DNA from: Burkholderia sp. BCC0322
GTDB lineage: Bacteria; Pseudomonadota; Gammaproteobacteria; Burkholderiales; Burkholderiaceae
Direction of reading: 5' to 3'
Assembly: GCF_902833045.1 (NCBI RefSeq)
Contig: NZ_CADFDU010000007.1
Span: forward strand, 1 to 64,000
DNA length: 64,000 bases
In this document: in pieces, positions 42,441 to 51,418 of the stretch
How positions within the stretch are numbered: position 1 is the first letter of the stretch
Layout: every line of letters begins with the position of its first letter
Position numbers and translations under genes: made by a program
Notes under the pieces: model-generated
Told to the model about the DNA's origin: nothing
Databases searched by the model: none
The model's input: the letters and a program-made list of their open reading frames with translations, nothing else

Positions 42441-42944
42441 TTACTGGACGACGAATTCGGTGAACAACACGTCGTCGACCTTCGCGCGCTGGTTGCCCGG
42501 CTGCGTAGGCTGCTCGATCAGGTCCCGCAGTTCCTTCGCGAGCGAACGTTTGCCGTCCGGCGTCGCGAGATCCTCGGGATGCTTGTTCGACAGCGCGAGC
42601 AGGATCCGGCTGCGGATCTCCGGCATCCGCGCGGTCAGCTGCTCCTGCGCCTTCGGGTCGGTGAGCTTCAGCGACAGGCCGACGCGCAGGTAGTGCTGCG
42701 CGCCGTCGTCGGACTGCAGGTTCACGGTCAGCGGGTCGAGCGGGAAGAACACCGGCGCGGCAAGCGGCGCCGGCGCGGCGGGCGCGCTCGCATGGCCGAC
42801 GCCTTCCTTGCTCAGGAACACGTACATGCCGCCGGCTGCGGCAGCCGCCGCGCCCAGCGCGATGACGGCGATGAGCGCGATGCGCTTGAACTTGCCGGAC
42901 GAAGCCGGCTTGTCGGCGGTCGGGTTTGCGGTCGTGGAGGCCAT
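42441..42944 (-). CDS. fliL: Flagellar basal body protein FliL
   Basis: The 167-residue protein has one membrane helix (about residues 20-40) and a periplasmic domain of about 110 residues (PLDPLTVNLQSDDGAQHYLR and the TEFVVQ end). FliL sits around the stator and supports motor torque. Start 42944 (MASTT) fits the family; an ATG 11 codons upstream is less likely and neither has a strong ribosome site. It is the first gene of the flagellar run. No clear sigma-28 or sigma-54 promoter was found in 42945-43220, which is otherwise empty. Confidence 0.92.
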   Translation of the reverse strand: MASTTANPTADKPASSGKFKRIALIAVIALGAAAAAAGGMYVFLSKEGVGHASAPAAPAPLAAPVFFPLDPLTVNLQSDDGAQHYLRVGLSLKLTDPKAQEQLTARMPEIRSRILLALSNKHPEDLATPDGKRSLAKELRDLIEQPTQPGNQRAKVDDVLFTEFVVQ

Positions 42945-43220
42945 GTGAATGCGTGCGTGATGTCTCGTAGCATGCATTGTTCGGCATCCGGGCCGAGCCC
43001 GATGGGCGGAAAAGAGGGGGGATTTGCGGCTATCTCAGCCGATTGTCGGCCGGGTGTCGGCCGGATGCAGGGTAAGTGGGGGCGGAAAGGGCCGCCGGGC
43101 TGGCGGCCGAAGCGTGCGTGGCCGGGAAAAGGCGCTGTTCCCGCCGCACGGAGCGTGCCGCGCCGATGGCGGCAGGCGCGATCGGGCCGGGCCGGCGCCT
43201 GGCGGGAGCCGGCCGCCCGT

Positions 43221-43943
43221 TCAGATCGGCAGCAGCGTCAACAGCGGCGCGATCAGCACCATCGCAACGCCCGCGATCATCATCGTAAGGCTCGACACCA
43301 CGCCTTCCTCGCTGCCGATCTCGCGCGCCTTCGCCGTGCCCACGCCGTGGGCGGCCGCGCCGAACAGCGCGCCGCGCGCAAGCCGCGTGCGCATCGGCAC
43401 CAGCGCCAGCACCAGCTCGCCGAGCAGCATTCCGCAGATGCCGGTCGCGATCACGAACAGCGCGGTGAGATCCTTCGGCGCGTGGATCTTGTCCGACACG
43501 GCGAGCGCGAACGGCGTCGACACCGAGCGCGTCATCAGCGAGCGCTGCAGTTCCGGCGACAGGTGCAGCAGCTTCGCGAGCAGCAGCGACCCGCACACGC
43601 CCGCGCCGATCCCGACCGCGACGCCGACCGACAGCGACAGCCAGTGGCGGCGGATCAGGTCGCGATAGTCGTAGATCGGCACCGCGAACGCGATCGTCGC
43701 CGGGCCGAGCAGCCACATCAGCCAGCGCGTGTCGTGGAAGTAGACCGAATACGGGATGCCGGTCAGCAGCACGAGCAGGACCAGCACGCCCGGCACGAAC
43801 ACGAGCGGCGAGAACAGCAGCGTCTTCTTGAACGCGTAGAGCCGCTTCGACACGAAATACAACACGATCGTCAGCACGAAGCAGCCGAACGAGATCGCGG
43901 TGTTCGCCTGGTCGGCGGACAGGTTCGACAATGCGGCAAGCAT
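43221..43943 (-). CDS. LrgB/CidB family membrane protein
   Basis: The 240-residue protein has about seven membrane helices and LrgB family features (LLGPATIAFAVPIYDYRDLI, SVSTPFALAVSDKI, GAAAHGVGTAKA). In other bacteria LrgB/CidB work with LrgA/CidA holin-like partners in murein hydrolase export, overflow metabolite handling or control of cell lysis. It lies 13 bases after the lrgA-like gene. Confidence 0.92.
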   Translation of the reverse strand: MLAALSNLSADQANTAISFGCFVLTIVLYFVSKRLYAFKKTLLFSPLVFVPGVLVLLVLLTGIPYSVYFHDTRWLMWLLGPATIAFAVPIYDYRDLIRRHWLSLSVGVAVGIGAGVCGSLLLAKLLHLSPELQRSLMTRSVSTPFALAVSDKIHAPKDLTALFVIATGICGMLLGELVLALVPMRTRLARGALFGAAAHGVGTAKAREIGSEEGVVSSLTMMIAGVAMVLIAPLLTLLPI

Positions 43944-43956
43944 GGCAGGCTCCGGC

Positions 43957-44433
43957 TCAGTGTGCCGACGCGGCGCTCAGGCGCGTGCGGCGGCGTTCGG
44001 CGAACACGCGCTGCGCGGCGAGCCGGCGCTCGAGCTTCGCGGCGAGGTCGACCGCGACGGCCACGGCGACCATCACGAACGCGGTACCGGCGAGCATCAC
44101 CAGCGCGATGCGCCAGCCGTCCTCGCGGAACAGCCCGCCGTACTGCACGGCCGCGACGGCCGCCGGCACGAAGAACAGCAGCATGTCCGACAGCAGCCAG
44201 TTCGCACCGTCCTTGACCCACGCGGGCGCGACGCGGCCCGAGAACAGCAGCACGAGGAGCACCGCGAGGCCGATCACGCCGGACGGAATCGGCAGCCCGA
44301 TCTTGCGCACGGCCCAGTCGACCGCCATCCACAGCGCGCCGAGCGCGGCGGCCTGCAGCGCGATCCGGCCCGTGTGCGCCAGGCTGCCCGAAGCGGCGGG
44401 GCGGGCGGCAAGTGCGGCGGTCGGCTTGGTCAT
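43957..44433 (-). CDS. LrgA/CidA family holin-like protein
   Basis: The 158-residue protein has four hydrophobic segments and the family region GLPIPSGVIGLAVLLVLLFS. It has a cytoplasmic N-terminal tail and a basic C-terminal tail. Start 44433 has a GGGAG-like site upstream. It heads a two-gene operon with the LrgB-like gene and is divergent from a LysR-type gene that likely controls it. Confidence 0.9.
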   Translation of the reverse strand: MTKPTAALAARPAASGSLAHTGRIALQAAALGALWMAVDWAVRKIGLPIPSGVIGLAVLLVLLFSGRVAPAWVKDGANWLLSDMLLFFVPAAVAAVQYGGLFREDGWRIALVMLAGTAFVMVAVAVAVDLAAKLERRLAAQRVFAERRRTRLSAASAH

Positions 44434-44520
44434 GGCGGGCTCCCTACAGATATTCCGTTGATGATGCGAGTATAGGGTTTCCCCTAACCATAAATAAAAT
44501 GACTTGTCTCTATCCTTATC

Positions 44521-44535
44521 ATTCCAATTCGGAAT
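44521..44535. promoter_or_regulatory. Candidate LysR-type operator (T-N11-A)
   Basis: ATTCC-AATTC-GGAAT is a perfect 5-base inverted repeat containing T-N11-A, the LysR-type binding core. It lies in the A/T-rich gap between the lrgA-like gene and the divergent LysR gene, 38 bases before the regulator start. Confidence 0.65.
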
Positions 44536-44572
44536 TCGATTTTGATCGCCGCACCAATTTGGGGAGTCATCG

Positions 44573-45499
44573 ATGGAATTGCGCGCGCTGCGGTACTTCG
44601 TCGAGGTGGTTCGCCAGCAGAGTTTCACGGCGGCCGCCGACAAGCTGTTCGTGACCCAGCCGACCATCAGCAAGATGGTGAAGGCGCTCGAGGACGAGAT
44701 CGGTTCGCCGCTACTGCTGCGCGACGGCCGGCAGATGGTGCTGACCGACGCGGGGCGGATCGTGTTCCAGCGCGGCCAGGACGTGCTCGCCGCGCAGGCG
44801 CAGCTGCAGTCGGAGCTGAACGACCTCGGCACGCTCGGGCGCGGCGAGCTGACGATCGGGATCCCGCCGCTCGGCGGCTCGCTGTTCACGCCGATCATCG
44901 CCGCGTACAAACAGCGCTACCCGAACATCGAGCTGAAGCTGTTCGAGCAGGGCGCACGGATGATCGAGGCCGCGCTGATGTCGGGCGAGCTGGAACTGGG
45001 CGGGCTGCTGGAGCCGGTCGATCCCGGCACCTTCGACGTGCTGCCGATGGTGCGCGCGCCGCTGTGGCTGGTCGCACCGCGCGAATCGCGCTGGGAGGAT
45101 CACGCGGCCGTGCCGCTCGCGGATCTCGCGCGCGAGTCGTTCGTGTTCTACGCGGAAAGCCTCGCGCTGCACGACGCGGTGCTCGATGCGTGCCGGCAGG
45201 TCGGTTTCACGCCGTCGATCGTGAGCCGCAGCGGCCACTGGGATTTCATGGCCGCGCTCGTGCACGCGGGGGTCGGCATCGCGCTGCTGCCCGAGCCGTA
45301 TTGCCGGCGGCTCGACGCGGGACAGTTCACGTGCCGGCCGATCGTCGAGCCGGAGATCACGTGGGCGATCGCGCTCGGCTGGCTGAAGAAGGGGTATCTG
45401 TCGCACGCGGCGCGCGCGTGGCTCGAAGTGGCGCGGGCAACGCTGCCGATCGCGCCGGGGGACGACCTCGCGTTCGGCGGGTTGCGGGCGCGGGAGTGA
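44573..45499 (+). CDS. LysR-type regulator (CidR-like)
   Basis: The 308-residue protein has an N-terminal helix-turn-helix (MELRALRYFVEVVRQQSFTA then TQPTISKMVKALEDEIGSPL). An effector-binding domain follows (about 92-300). It is divergent from the lrgAB-like operon, the usual place for CidR, which activates those genes in response to acetate or overflow metabolism in other species. The ligand here is not known. Confidence 0.92.
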   Translation: MELRALRYFVEVVRQQSFTAAADKLFVTQPTISKMVKALEDEIGSPLLLRDGRQMVLTDAGRIVFQRGQDVLAAQAQLQSELNDLGTLGRGELTIGIPPLGGSLFTPIIAAYKQRYPNIELKLFEQGARMIEAALMSGELELGGLLEPVDPGTFDVLPMVRAPLWLVAPRESRWEDHAAVPLADLARESFVFYAESLALHDAVLDACRQVGFTPSIVSRSGHWDFMAALVHAGVGIALLPEPYCRRLDAGQFTCRPIVEPEITWAIALGWLKKGYLSHAARAWLEVARATLPIAPGDDLAFGGLRARE

Positions 45500-45559
45500 C
45501 GCCCGCCGAGGCGGGCGGCAAAGCGGATGAGGCGGGCGCAACGGCCGCCCGCCGCGCGG

Positions 45560-47122
45560 TCAGTGCCCCATCGCCGGCCCGGCGCCCTTCCTCGGCTTGG
45601 TGATCCACACGAGCGCCGCGAGCGCGCCGAACATGAACGCCGACAGCAGGAAGAAGTCGTTGGTCGCCATCATGAAGCCCTGCTGCGTGACGAGCTGATT
45701 GAGCTGCGCATTGGCCGTCTGGCCGACGATGCCGAGCTGCGACAGCGCGCCCTGGTAGTCGGTCGTGCTCTGCGCATACACGCTCACCGATTCCGACAAC
45801 CGCGCGTGGTGGTAGATCGCGTCGTTCTCCCAGAACGTCGAACTCGCCGCGGTGCCGATCGCGCCCGACAGCGTGCGCAGGAAGTTCGACAGCCCCGACG
45901 CGCTCGCGAGCCGGTCGTCGGGGATGCTCGACAGCGTGATCGTCGTCATCGGCACGAAGAAGCACGCAACGCCGATCCCCTGCACGAGACGCGGCAGGAT
46001 CACATGGCTGAACGGCACGTCGAGCGTAAACGTCGAGTTCCAGATCGACACGCCGGCGAACACGATGAACGCGAAGCTCGCGACCATCCGCAGGTCGAGC
46101 CGGTGCATGTTGCGGCCGATCAGCGGCGACAGCACGAGCGCGAGCAGCCCGACCGGCGCGGTCGCGAGGCCGGCCTTGCCCGCCGTGTAGCCCATCACGG
46201 TCTGCAGCCACAGCGGGAAGATCACGACCGAGCCGAAGAACGCCATGAAGCCGAACGAGATGATCATCGCGCCGAGCGCGAAGTTGCGGTCCTTGAAGAG
46301 CGACAGGTCGACCACCGGCTCCTTCTCGGTCGCCTCCCATACGAGCATGAACGCGAGCGACACGACCGCGATCAGCGCGAGCGCGACGATGAACGTCGAG
46401 TTGAACCAGTCGCGATCCTTGCCGAGGTCGAGCATCATCTGCAGGCACGACACGCCGATCACGAGCAGCGCGAGGCCAATCGCGTCGATCCGCTGCTTCG
46501 ACGTCTTCGTCTCGCGGCCGCGCAGCAGGAAATACGCGCAGGTCGCCGAGAAGACGCCGATCGGCAGGTTGATGTAGAAGATCCACGGCCACGTGTAGTT
46601 GTCGCTGATCCAGCCGCCCAGCAACGGGCCGAAGATCGGTGCGACGATCACCGTCATCGCCCATAGCCCGAGCGCGAGTCCGCGCTTCGCGGGCGGGTAG
46701 CTGCGCATCAGGATCGTCTGCGACAGCGGCACCATCGGCCCCGACACGAGGCCCTGCAGCAGCCGGAACGCGATCAGCGTCTCGAAGTTGGTCGCGAGGC
46801 CGCACAGCGCCGACGCGATCGTGAACGCGAGCACCGACAGCGTGAACAGCCGCACCTCGCCGACCCGACGCGCGAGCCAGCCGGTGAGCGGCACCGCGAT
46901 CGCGGAGGCGACCGAGTACGACGAGATCACCCAGGTGCCTTCGCTCGTCGCGACGCCGAGGCTGCCCGAGATGGTCGGCACCGCGACGTTCGCGATCGAC
47001 GTGTCGAGCACTTCCATGAAGGTGCCGAGCGCGAGCCCGACCGTGAGCAGCGCGAGTGCACCGCCGGACAGCGGTGCGGGTTCGGCGGCGGGGGAGGCGG
47101 CGGATGCCGTGGTGGCGGACAT
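45560..47122 (-). CDS. DHA2 (EmrB/QacA) family drug exporter
   Basis: The 520-residue MFS protein has 14 predicted membrane helices. DHA2 marks are LDTSIANVAVPTISGSLG (motif D1), GWLARRVGEVRLF (motif A) and GPLLGGWISDNYTWPWIFYI (motif C region). It uses the proton gradient to expel hydrophobic compounds. EmrB-type pumps usually work with an EmrA adaptor, but none is encoded beside it. A good ribosome site (AGGAG) precedes the start. It follows the MarR gene, 177 bases downstream. Confidence 0.93.
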   Translation of the reverse strand: MSATTASAASPAAEPAPLSGGALALLTVGLALGTFMEVLDTSIANVAVPTISGSLGVATSEGTWVISSYSVASAIAVPLTGWLARRVGEVRLFTLSVLAFTIASALCGLATNFETLIAFRLLQGLVSGPMVPLSQTILMRSYPPAKRGLALGLWAMTVIVAPIFGPLLGGWISDNYTWPWIFYINLPIGVFSATCAYFLLRGRETKTSKQRIDAIGLALLVIGVSCLQMMLDLGKDRDWFNSTFIVALALIAVVSLAFMLVWEATEKEPVVDLSLFKDRNFALGAMIISFGFMAFFGSVVIFPLWLQTVMGYTAGKAGLATAPVGLLALVLSPLIGRNMHRLDLRMVASFAFIVFAGVSIWNSTFTLDVPFSHVILPRLVQGIGVACFFVPMTTITLSSIPDDRLASASGLSNFLRTLSGAIGTAASSTFWENDAIYHHARLSESVSVYAQSTTDYQGALSQLGIVGQTANAQLNQLVTQQGFMMATNDFFLLSAFMFGALAALVWITKPRKGAGPAMGH

Positions 47123-47259
47123 CGAAATCTCCTAGACGCGGCGCGCGCGACGCGCCGGCACAACGCACGGGTGTGCGCCGCAGCGCCGCCCGGCCGGGTG
47201 GAACGGATTGAGGGAAAAGGGGAGCGCGTGCCCTGTCATCTTCTGCCCAGACAGACAAA

Positions 47260-47273
47260 TAAGCGAACGCTTA
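47260..47273. promoter_or_regulatory. Palindrome between marR and exporter genes
   Basis: TAAGCG-AA-CGCTTA is a perfect 6-base inverted repeat with a two-base centre, in the gap between the MarR gene stop and the exporter start. It is a candidate operator for the exporter promoter, but differs from the palindrome before marR. Confidence 0.45.
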
Positions 47274-47299
47274 ACCTAGCCATGGGATCTCCGCGCACA

Positions 47300-47791
47300 T
47301 CAGCTGTCCGCTTCGTCGTCGGGTTTCGGGCAACCGGTCGAGCCGGGCCCATTGGCGATGAAGCGCTGCAGCAGGCCGATGAGCGTTGCGAGCTCGTCGG
47401 CCGAGAAACCGTCGAGCTGCGCGTTGAGCGTGGTCGCGATCAGCGACGGCAGCGCCCGGGCGGCTTCGGCGCCGCGTTCGGTCAGCGTCAGCTCGATCAT
47501 CCGGCGATCCTGCTCGCTGCGCGAGCGTGCGACCAGCCCCTTGCGTTCGAGCCGGTCGAGCAGCCGCGTCATCGAACCGCTGTCATACGACATCCTGCGG
47601 GACAGCTCGAACGGCGTGCGCGCATAGCCACGTGACAGCAACAGGATCACGCCGATCTGCTGCGCGGTGAGGTCGAGTGGCTCGAGCGCACGATCCATCC
47701 GCTCGACGAGCGCCTGCTTCGCCTTCGACAGGTAATAGCCGAGGCTCGTTTCCAGCGCGATGTTCTCGGGATCGTAGAGGCCGCCGGTCAT
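47300..47791 (-). CDS. MarR family regulator
   Basis: The 163-residue winged-helix regulator has dimerisation helices at both ends and a DNA-binding core (LTAQQIGVILLLSRGYARTP then SMTRLLDRLERKGLVARSRS). Start 47791 is chosen for family length. It likely represses itself and the DHA2 exporter, with phenolic or lipophilic inducers typical of the family. A palindrome (47850-47867) lies upstream. Confidence 0.92.
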   Translation of the reverse strand: MTGGLYDPENIALETSLGYYLSKAKQALVERMDRALEPLDLTAQQIGVILLLSRGYARTPFELSRRMSYDSGSMTRLLDRLERKGLVARSRSEQDRRMIELTLTERGAEAARALPSLIATTLNAQLDGFSADELATLIGLLQRFIANGPGSTGCPKPDDEADS

Positions 47792-47849
47792 GCGATTGCG
47801 CACGCAGCAATAGTGCGTTTCAGATTTAAACGCGCCCAGTATCTTGAAA

Positions 47850-47867
47850 ATTGATTGCTTAGTCAAT
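47850..47867. promoter_or_regulatory. Candidate MarR operator
   Basis: ATTGA and TCAAT arms, eight bases apart, form an inverted repeat in an A/T-rich stretch 58-76 bases before the MarR start. Position and symmetry fit an autoregulatory operator. Confidence 0.5.
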
Positions 47868-47965
47868 ATTATTTGAGGCAACCAGTTACGACGTGCATGT
47901 TGCAATGCCGGAGACTATGTTCTGACCGATTCGCCCGCGTTGCGGGCACCCCGAGGACGTACGCG

Positions 47966-48250
47966 ATGCTGTTCCTGAAAAATGCCGCCGGCGCGCTGCG
48001 CCGCAACCTGACCGATACCGCTCATCATGCGTTTTCCGGGCCGCACCGCGGCTGGAAGATCGCGCTGTACGTGACGATGCTGGTGGTGCCGGGCGGCTCG
48101 CTCGCGGCGCTCGGGTTCGCATGGTTCGATCATCGCCGGCAGCGCAATGCGAAAGACGGCGCGCGCCGCACGGGCCAGCCGGCCGCGACGGAGCCGTCGA
48201 CATGGCGGTCCGCCGCCGAACCGCTTCCGCTGCCCGCGCGCTGCCACTGA
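47966..48250 (+). CDS. Hypothetical small membrane protein
   Basis: The 94-residue protein has one hydrophobic segment (about residues 32-53, IALYVTMLVVPGGSLAALGF) and a basic, disordered C-terminal tail. GAGGA lies before the ATG at 47966. I do not recognise it. The next 260 bases to the efflux gene hold no gene I can support. Confidence 0.55.
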   Translation: MLFLKNAAGALRRNLTDTAHHAFSGPHRGWKIALYVTMLVVPGGSLAALGFAWFDHRRQRNAKDGARRTGQPAATEPSTWRSAAEPLPLPARCH

Positions 48251-48512
48251 CAGCGCGCGGCTCCCGCCTTCCCGACTGCTCCGACTGGGCGCCGGCCGCG
48301 CCACGCACGGCCGGCGTCACGCGTTGGGCTTCCCGTCAGCGAGCCGTAATGGCCGGTAACCCGGCCGCTCGCGCCCGTAACACATTCCTGTCGCCGCGCA
48401 CCGTACCCTTGGGGCTGCGCAGCTTTCCCGCCGTCAGTTACCATTTGTCCGCCAGCGGCACGACGGCCGCACCGCGCGACGCCGTTCCCCGCGCCCAGAC
48501 AGGAAAACCACC

Positions 48513-50069
48513 ATGCCGTACACCTCCCTCCCGCGCGCCCTTCGCCCGCTGAGCGCCGCCGTCGCCGTCGCGACGGCCGTGCTGCTCGCCGGCTGCGCCG
48601 TCGGGCCCGACTATCACCGGCCCGACACGTCGATCCCCGCCGCGTACAAGGAAGCGCCGGCCGGCTGGAAGGTCGCGCAGCCCGCCGACCGCACCGACCG
48701 CGGCGCGTGGTGGACGGTCTACAACGATCCGCAGCTCGATGCGCTGATCGGCAAGCTCAACGCATCGAACCAGACCATCGCGCAATCGGCGGCTGCGTAC
48801 CGGCAGGCGCGCGCGCTCGTCGCCGAGGCGCGCGCCGCGTATTTCCCGACCGTCGGGCTGACCGCATCGGGCTCGCGCGCCCGCACGCCGCGCACGTCGG
48901 GTTCGTCGTCGAGTTTCAGCGGCGGCGCGTCGATCAACAACAGCTACAGCATCGGCCTCGACGCGAGCTGGGAACCCGACCTGTGGGGCAAGGTGAGCCG
49001 CACCGTCAGCGCACAGCGCGCCGGCGAAGCGGCCGCGGCGGCCGATCTCGCGAATGCGCGTCTGTCGCAGCAGGCGCTGCTCGCGCAAACCTATTTCCAG
49101 CTGCGCACGTCCGATGCGCTGCAGAAGCTGCTCGACGACACCGTGAAGTCGTACGAACAGTCGCTGAAGCTCACGCAGAACCAGTACGCGCAGGGCGTTG
49201 CCGCGCGCGCGGACGTGATCCAGGCGCAGACGCAGCTGCAGAGCGCACAGGCGGCGTCGATTGACAACGGCGTGGCCCGCGCGCAGTACGAGCATGCGAT
49301 CGCGACGCTGATCGGCGAACCGGCGTCGACCTTCTCGCTGCCGCCGAACCCGCTCGCGGCCGAGCCGCCGATCACGCCGGTGGACGTACCGTCCGCGATC
49401 CTCGAACGCCGCCCCGACGTCGCGGCGGCCGAGCGCCGTGCGGCGGCCGCGAACGAGCAGATCGGCGTCGCGATCTCCGCGTTCTTCCCGACCCTCACGC
49501 TGTCGGCCACCGGCGGCTTCCAGAGCTCGGTGTGGTCGCAGCTGTTCACGCTGCCGGCGCGTTTCTGGACGGTCGGCCCGCAGCTCGCGGCCACGCTGTT
49601 CGACGCAGGGCTGCGCGCCGCGCAGACCGACGCCGCGCGCGCGACCTACGACCAGGACGTCGCCGCGTACCGCCTCGCGGTGCTCACCGCGTTCCAGGAC
49701 GTCGAGGACAACCTCGCGTCGCAGCGCATCCTCGCGCAGGAAATCGACGTGCAGCGGCAGGCGGTCGACAGCGCCGAGCATTCGCTCGCGATCGTCACGA
49801 ACCAGTACAAGGCCGGCACGGTTGCCTACCTGAACGTGCTGACCGCGCAGACCACCGCGTTCACAGCGCAACAGAAGCTCGCGACGATTGCCGGGCAGCG
49901 GATGACGTCGTCGGTCGGGCTCGTGAAGGCGCTCGGCGGCGGCTGGAACGTAGCGGAGATGGCGCGCGAGAACGGCGACATGGCGGCGCCGGCACCCGTG
50001 CCGGCGTCCGGTGCGGCCGCGCCCGCGGCCACCGCACCGTCGGTCGCCGCGCCGCTCGCGCAGAAGTAG
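48513..50069 (+). CDS. OprM/NodT-type outer-membrane efflux lipoprotein
   Basis: The 518-residue protein has a lipoprotein signal (VLLAGCAVGPDYHRP, lipidated cysteine near residue 28) and two OEP repeats (WWTVYNDPQLDALIGKL; PSAILERRPDVAAAERR, the NodT-family mark). It forms the trimeric outer-membrane duct of a tripartite efflux pump. No RND or adaptor gene is adjacent, so its partner is elsewhere; the nearby DHA2 exporter is one possibility. A serine-rich insertion near residue 130 (RTSGSSSSFSGG) is notable. Confidence 0.93.
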   Translation: MPYTSLPRALRPLSAAVAVATAVLLAGCAVGPDYHRPDTSIPAAYKEAPAGWKVAQPADRTDRGAWWTVYNDPQLDALIGKLNASNQTIAQSAAAYRQARALVAEARAAYFPTVGLTASGSRARTPRTSGSSSSFSGGASINNSYSIGLDASWEPDLWGKVSRTVSAQRAGEAAAAADLANARLSQQALLAQTYFQLRTSDALQKLLDDTVKSYEQSLKLTQNQYAQGVAARADVIQAQTQLQSAQAASIDNGVARAQYEHAIATLIGEPASTFSLPPNPLAAEPPITPVDVPSAILERRPDVAAAERRAAAANEQIGVAISAFFPTLTLSATGGFQSSVWSQLFTLPARFWTVGPQLAATLFDAGLRAAQTDAARATYDQDVAAYRLAVLTAFQDVEDNLASQRILAQEIDVQRQAVDSAEHSLAIVTNQYKAGTVAYLNVLTAQTTAFTAQQKLATIAGQRMTSSVGLVKALGGGWNVAEMARENGDMAAPAPVPASGAAAPAATAPSVAAPLAQK

Positions 50070-50091
50070 GAAGGGAAAGGCGACGCGCGCG

Positions 50092-50880
50092 TCAGCGCTG
50101 CGCGTCGCCGAAGATCAGCGAAACCTCGTTGTTCCCGATCGGGTGGCCGAGCAGGTTCAGCAGCCCCGCGAGGTTGGCCTGTTGTTCGGGCGCCGAATGC
50201 GCGGTGCCGCGGAACGATCCCGGGCCCGGGCCGAAGTTGCCGTGGCCGTCGAGGAACAGCGGGCCCTGCGTCGTCGACAGGTCGAGATCGGCGCCGGCGC
50301 CCTTCGCCTGCAACACCGCGCGGTACGATCCGAGCGGCTTCACGCGCGATACGCGCGAACTCATCGAGTCGATCGTCACCGTCAGTTGGCCGAACGCGTT
50401 GTTGCCGATCAGCCGCCAGTCACTCCAGCCGAGCCGCACGTCGCCCTGCAGGTCGAGCGTGTTGAACGGCGTGCCGAGCCCCGCGAGCAGCGACGCGGGC
50501 ACGGCCATCGTGCCCGCCGACAGCACCGCGCCGCGCCACGTCGCATCGAGCGTGACCGCATCGGGCATCGCCTCGGTCTGCCGCATGCGCATCCGCACGC
50601 GCCCGGTCAGCAGCGGCCAGAAACCCGTGGTCCATTCGACCCGGCCCGGCAGCAGCGTCGCCGCGCTCTGGTCGGCCCCCGGCGCGAGCATCAGGGTGCC
50701 GGAGCCGTGCCACAGCGACCCGTCGGGATCGACGAGATTCACGTGCCCGCCGGTCGCGCGCGCGAACTGCGGCGCGATCCACGCGGCCGGCGCGAGCGCG
50801 ACGAGCGTCACCGCCGTCGCCAGGCCACCCGCCAGTACCCACGGCAATACGGTGGCGAGCCGCTTGATTCCCGGCCTCAT
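50092..50880 (-). CDS. gspN: Type II secretion protein GspN
   Basis: The 262-residue protein has one N-terminal membrane segment (about residues 12-34) and a periplasmic beta-rich domain with the GspN region HVNLVDPDGSLWHGSGTLML. GspN occurs in some type II systems and is not always essential. Its exact role is unclear. It is the last gene of the gspG-N run and is convergent with the efflux gene, with a gap of 22 bases. Confidence 0.9.
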   Translation of the reverse strand: MRPGIKRLATVLPWVLAGGLATAVTLVALAPAAWIAPQFARATGGHVNLVDPDGSLWHGSGTLMLAPGADQSAATLLPGRVEWTTGFWPLLTGRVRMRMRQTEAMPDAVTLDATWRGAVLSAGTMAVPASLLAGLGTPFNTLDLQGDVRLGWSDWRLIGNNAFGQLTVTIDSMSSRVSRVKPLGSYRAVLQAKGAGADLDLSTTQGPLFLDGHGNFGPGPGSFRGTAHSAPEQQANLAGLLNLLGHPIGNNEVSLIFGDAQR

Positions 50881-50911
50881 CGGCCGACCGCCACTTGCGT
50901 CATCCACTGCG

Positions 50912-51418
50912 TCATTTCTGCGTAGACGGTTGCATCACGGCCGTCAGGTCGACCTGGCCGTCGTCTTTCAGCGCCGTTGCATGCGCCTCGCCGACCTGCA
51001 CCTTGAACTGCCGGCGTGCATCGTCGAGCCACTGCGTCCACGCCGGGAACGACACGTTCTTCATCTGGATCTGCACGCCGTTGCCGACGATCTGCACCTG
51101 CGCGCCCTGCAGCCCGTGATCGGACAGCGACGCGGTCAGCGCGTCCTTCAGCGCGAGGCCGGTCGGCGCCACGCCCTGCGCGGCAGCCGCCAGCGACTTC
51201 GCCTCGTTCGCCTGCGCGGTCATCTGCGCGAGCTCGCCGCGCATCGTCGGCAGTTCGCGCTGGATCCGCGCGCGGCCTTCCTGCGCGGGCGACCACAGCA
51301 CCGAATACGCGATCGTGACCGCCAGCACGGCGCCGCCCCAGCCGAGCAGCGTTTTTTCGCGCTGGGTGCGCTCGCCCCAGAACTGGGCCAGCGTCTGGTT
51401 CAGTTGTTCCATCTTCAT
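50912..51418 (-). CDS. gspM: Type II secretion protein GspM
   Basis: The 168-residue inner-membrane protein has a short cytoplasmic tail, one helix (about residues 26-44, GWGGAVLAVTIAYSVLW) and a periplasmic ferredoxin-like domain. It partners GspL in the assembly platform. Its ATG overlaps the gspL stop by four bases. Confidence 0.93.
   Translation of the reverse strand: MKMEQLNQTLAQFWGERTQREKTLLGWGGAVLAVTIAYSVLWSPAQEGRARIQRELPTMRGELAQMTAQANEAKSLAAAAQGVAPTGLALKDALTASLSDHGLQGAQVQIVGNGVQIQMKNVSFPAWTQWLDDARRQFKVQVGEAHATALKDDGQVDLTAVMQPSTQK

Noticed and set aside
39326-42463. Long plus-strand open frame opposite fliM-fliQ
   Set aside because: Shadow frame across six flagellar genes with no own features.
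42945-43220. Sigma-28 or sigma-54 promoter before fliL
   Set aside because: No element with acceptable -35/-10 or -24/-12 match and spacing was found; the only similar string lacks the TAAA half.
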